Shown in pieces: positions 62,485-64,000 of a DNA stretch of 64,000 nucleotides; within the stretch, counting starts at the first letter, position 1; the number at the start of each line of letters is the position of its first letter. The notes beneath the pieces were generated by a model. It had not been told where the DNA came from, ran no database searches, and saw only the letters and a list, made by a program, of their open reading frames with translations. Location: assembly GCA_039545295.1 (NCBI GenBank), contig BCIK01000018.1, positions 532,918 to 596,917 on the forward strand. Reading direction: 5' to 3'. Source of the stretch: Udeniomyces pyricola (Eukaryota; Basidiomycota; Tremellomycetes; Cystofilobasidiales; Mrakiaceae). The translations under genes and the position numbers were made by a program.

Positions 62485-64000
62485 ATGTGCCTTCCTGTGT
62501 TGATAACGAATTGTGACATACTGTTCAACAGACTAGGCTCATACCTTCCTGCTCATGTCTTTCACCGAGCTCGAATCCGCCTGAGGCATGATATCAGCGC
62601 ACCGAAAGATGCGGGTTATCGATGGCCGTCGTTCCAAACGGCGGGCGTGTTTGGAGCAGCGACATTTCGAGTCGGGTGAGGGCCCGGCTTTTCGTTTCGC
62701 ACTTTCCAACGCCCACCTGCACCCCGTCTGCCCTGACAAGTCCGTCCTCCCATCCTTTCACTTTGCTCGTTCCCCTTCTTATGTCATCAGCCTGTGTGCA
62801 TACTATGTACTGACCGATTCTTGTTCGTTACTCTCATCAACAGGCTTCTCTTGACTGTCGACCGTCAGCGACGAGCATTTCGACGCGTGAGTCTTGGTCT
62901 CCTTATCTATCTGCCCCTCATCGCTTCGTTTGCCACCTTCGCTACCGGACCCATGACACTTCTTATTCTTCGTACCCATATGTCTCATCTCTCGTGTATT
63001 GATATCGTGCAACGCTATGTCTGGAGCAACGGCGCATACGTAATCAACGTCTTCTCTCGATGTGCTGCGTTCGTTGCTTCAGCACCTTTGCGGTATGGCC
63101 CTGGGTACTTCTGCAGACGCTGACCACATTGCTCTTCATTTCATTTTTGCAACACTCTCTCACAACGATAAACTAGTGCTTCACACAATCGTTTTGCGAT
63201 GTACATCGGGTGCGCACGGTCCGAACTGACCCACTCGTGCGAGCACCTCCCGTCCTGGCCTCCATCGTCTACCTCACGGCTACCCACCTACTTTTCCTCA
63301 TTTATTTCACTACATTGATATCTCTCAGCTCGTGTATTGCTGCGTAGATGACCATCAACTCGCGACTGTTCTCGAGGTTCGTTCGGTCTCTATCTCTGGG
63401 CCCCGACATGGCCGTGATGCTCAGTCGTTGTGAGTACGTTTCGATCACATTCCGATATCGACCCTCACCAGGAATCATCTCTGTACATGTGTTGATTCTC
63501 ATGCTACTCTTACCAACTTTCCTTTCATGTTCAACTCGCTCAGGTCATCCGGTTCATCATGTTGCAATCTTCGCTCATGCGTACGTCTGTCTTTCATCTA
63601 CGTTCGGATTGGTCATCGTCAACCGTCCTTCTGTACCCTATCGACACCTCATCTACCTCTTGATCATATCTACTCAAGTACTGACTCGGACGTTTGTGTT
63701 ACCCACTCTGCATTCATCCTCAGCCCTCATACACCATGATGGATGGTGTGTCGCGTCCTCGACTCTCATACGTACGTCTTGCCTTGTTGTCTTTTGCCTC
63801 TATGTCCCCCATACTATCATTCATAGCGCCTCAGCTGACTCCGGTCTCTGCCACCATCTGGCTTCCATTCATACTCCCCCGAACCTAGCTGTCCATGAAT
63901 CTCACCTATCCTCACTGCCCCGGGGCATGTGCTGGATCGATATCATCGATCATGACCTCACCTATGTACGTCTAGCTTCCTTGCATGATCCTGTCTCTGC
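62485..64000 (+). CDS. unrecognised multi-exon gene, 3' end outside the window
   Basis: A chain of seven exons with GT-AG borders and matching phases can be read: 62485-62675, 62844-62886, 63083-63209, 63348-63376, 63544-63580, 63724-63771, 63889-63965, then a GTACGT donor. The product would start MCLPVLITNCDILFNRLG. It includes GYRWPSFQTAGVFGAATFRV, the helical segments ADHIALHFIFATLSHNDKLV and DDHQLATVLEVIRFIMLQSS, and ends RGMCWIDIIDHDLTY at the window edge. No family is recognised. The later exons are very short, with introns of 115-200 bases, and the plus strand is pyrimidine-rich throughout. The model was selected for phase consistency, so it may contain errors. The start is the first in-frame ATG that leaves no upstream conserved sequence. 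Confidence 0.4.

Noticed and set aside
63093..63116. 24-base intron in the gene at the right end
   Set aside because: Too short to splice. Reading straight through keeps the frame open, so the exon was taken as 63083-63209.
1..64000. CRISPR arrays, transposons, operons, prophage or toxin loci
   Set aside because: None seen. The window is ordinary eukaryotic gene-dense DNA; repeats are microsatellites and homopolymers only.

Overview
This window is a gene-dense piece of a fungal nuclear genome, most likely a basidiomycete. The protein set is fungal: KEI1, CHO2, ERG26, APP1 and a yeast-type KRI1. Genes are packed with short GT-AG introns whose donors follow GTRNGT (mostly GTGAGT, GTACGT, GTGCGT, GTTCGT), several exons are below 25 nt, and there are no operons. 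The phylum is an inference from this architecture. Nothing in the sequence fixes genus or species.

Layout from left to right (+/- is strand). UTP20 (+, 5' end outside the window) converges with ERG26 (-). ERG26 diverges from an unrecognised, probably mitochondrial protein (+), which converges with KRI1 (-). A Ser/Pro-rich unknown (-) and CHO2 (-) follow. Then comes a bZIP transcription factor (-) that appears to carry a transmembrane segment. It diverges from a REX4-like exonuclease (+), which converges with a GNAT acetyltransferase (-). OMA1 (+) follows, then the clamp-loader subunit RFC2/4 (-) and APP1 (-). A 105-residue single-pass membrane protein (+) precedes a GH79 glycosidase (-), NDK1 (-) and a BBE-type FAD oxidoreductase (-). 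KEI1 (+) converges with a JmjC protein (-), which diverges from a SIR2/HST1-type sirtuin (+). An unrecognised multi-exon gene (+) runs off the right end.

The genes are mostly housekeeping and fall into loose themes. UTP20 and KRI1 serve ribosome assembly. ERG26 (sterol), CHO2 (phosphatidylcholine), APP1 (phosphatidate phosphatase) and KEI1 (inositol phosphoceramide synthase subunit) serve membrane lipids. OMA1 is mitochondrial quality control. RFC, the JmjC protein and the sirtuin act on DNA or chromatin.

The most unusual item is the bZIP protein at 26171-29245. Splicing its last intron joins the bZIP half to a hydrophobic 19-residue stretch and a sequon-containing C-terminal half, giving a CREB3/ATF6-like tethered layout. 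Leaving that same intron in gives a short soluble bZIP. All gene models were built by eye from reading frame, splice sites and phase, with no transcript or database support.
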